A DNA stretch of 6,228 nt, from contig DOTC01000070.1 in assembly GCA_003513855.1 (NCBI GenBank), forward strand, positions 1-6,228, given 5' to 3'. Position 1 is the first letter of the stretch. Each line of letters begins with the position of its first letter. This document shows positions 5,657 through 6,228 of the stretch, in pieces. This DNA comes from Deltaproteobacteria bacterium (lineage in GTDB: Bacteria > Desulfobacterota > Deferrimicrobia > Deferrimicrobiales > Deferrimicrobiaceae). The notes below the pieces were generated by a model. That model was given only the letters and a program-made list of their open reading frames with translations. It had not been told where the DNA came from and searched no databases. Both the position numbers and the translations under genes were made by a program.

Positions 5657-6228
5657 CCCTTCCGCCCCTCCACGACCGCTCCGAACGCCCCGTCGGCCAC
5701 CCGGACATCCACCGCGTCGCCCCCGACGACTTCGGAGGCGGACCGCACCGCGCGCCCCGTCCCCCGGTGCGTCGCGATGGCGTATCCCCGGGTGAGGACC
5801 GACTCCGGGCCGAGGGCCGCGAGCTTGCCCTGCAGGACCTCGAGCGCGCGCCGGACGGCCGCCCGCTTCGCGTCCGCCTGTCGCGCGGCCCGTTCCGCGA
5901 GGACCGCCAGCTCACCGCGTCTGCGGGAAACCCAGGCCCCGGGGGAATGCATGCGCACCGATCCGGCAAGGACTGCCACCGTCTCCCGCCCCTCCCGTAT
6001 TCCCCGCTGCATGGCCTCCGCGAGCGCGTCGGTCCGCTCCACGACCGCGTACCGCCGCGCCTGGAGAAGGGGCCGCGGGTCGGACAGGGCCCCCGCGGCG
6101 ATCCGCCACTCGCGGCGAAGCGTCTCCCTCCCGTATTGCTCCGCCTTCCCGGCGCGCAGGGCCAGCGCCGCCACGCGGTCCCGGACCTCGAGCCGGTCGG
6201 GAACAGCCATCTGCGCGGCGGCCGTCGG
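5653..6228 (-). CDS. xseA: Exonuclease VII large subunit, C-terminal part (5' end outside window)
   Basis: The frame is open to the right edge and ends in TGA at 5653, giving 191 residues of the C-terminal half. It opens with PTAAAQMAVPDR, the end of the catalytic domain, where XseA typically has a TPTAAAE-like segment. A long Arg/Ala/Glu-rich helical region follows (about 13-135 of the visible part), which in the family forms the arms that bind XseB. It closes with the conserved LTRGYAIATH segment and a small beta domain ending VADGAFGAVVEGRKG. No true start is visible; the ATG at 6210 is internal. The enzyme digests single-stranded DNA in the cytoplasm. The stop overlaps the M23 peptidase start by 4 bases. 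Confidence 0.93.
   Translation of the reverse strand, partial: PTAAAQMAVPDRLEVRDRVAALALRAGKAEQYGRETLRREWRIAAGALSDPRPLLQARRYAVVERTDALAEAMQRGIREGRETVAVLAGSVRMHSPGAWVSRRRGELAVLAERAARQADAKRAAVRRALEVLQGKLAALGPESVLTRGYAIATHRGTGRAVRSASEVVGGDAVDVRVADGAFGAVVEGRKG

Overview
This window is a stretch of high-GC bacterial chromosome in which every gene I can support lies on the minus strand. It reads, in transcription order from right to left: xseA (3' part) - M23 peptidase - xseB - ispA - dxs - tlyA - [promoter region] - LysM protein (5' part). The xseB-ispA-dxs-tlyA order, the envelope genes, the GC content and the protein sequences look like a member of the former Deltaproteobacteria, with Geobacter/Desulfuromonas-type relatives my best guess. 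No 16S or other firm taxonomic marker is present, so this is an inference. I see no sign of phage, transposons, CRISPR, tRNA or rRNA.

Right part (4720-6228). The C-terminal part of the exonuclease VII large subunit overlaps by an ATGA junction a secreted M23-family metallopeptidase. It keeps all the zinc and catalytic histidine motifs and has an N-terminal beta-domain. A near-consensus sigma-70 promoter is built into the stop codon of the peptidase gene and the 49-base gap after it. It probably starts a separate transcript for the downstream genes.

Middle part (838-4719). xseB, ispA, dxs and tlyA are packed with overlaps or a 1-base gap and are almost certainly cotranscribed and translationally coupled. 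Dxs makes 1-deoxy-D-xylulose 5-phosphate, the entry point of the MEP isoprenoid pathway. IspA condenses the resulting C5 units to farnesyl (or geranylgeranyl) diphosphate for quinones and for undecaprenyl and other lipids. TlyA is an S4-domain rRNA methyltransferase. Its reading frame starts at TTG, and ten consecutive G residues lie just after the start.

Left part (1-837). An AT-rich 139-base intergenic region separates tlyA from a secreted LysM-domain protein that runs off the left edge. It holds at least one good sigma-70 promoter, TTGCCA-17-CATAAT, and an inverted repeat that overlaps it and could be an operator.

Overall this is a housekeeping locus rather than a new system. The points most worth a second look are the separate promoter for xseB, the homopolymer and palindrome at the start of tlyA, the promoter/inverted-repeat region in front of the LysM gene, and the placement of an envelope hydrolase between the two exonuclease VII subunit genes.
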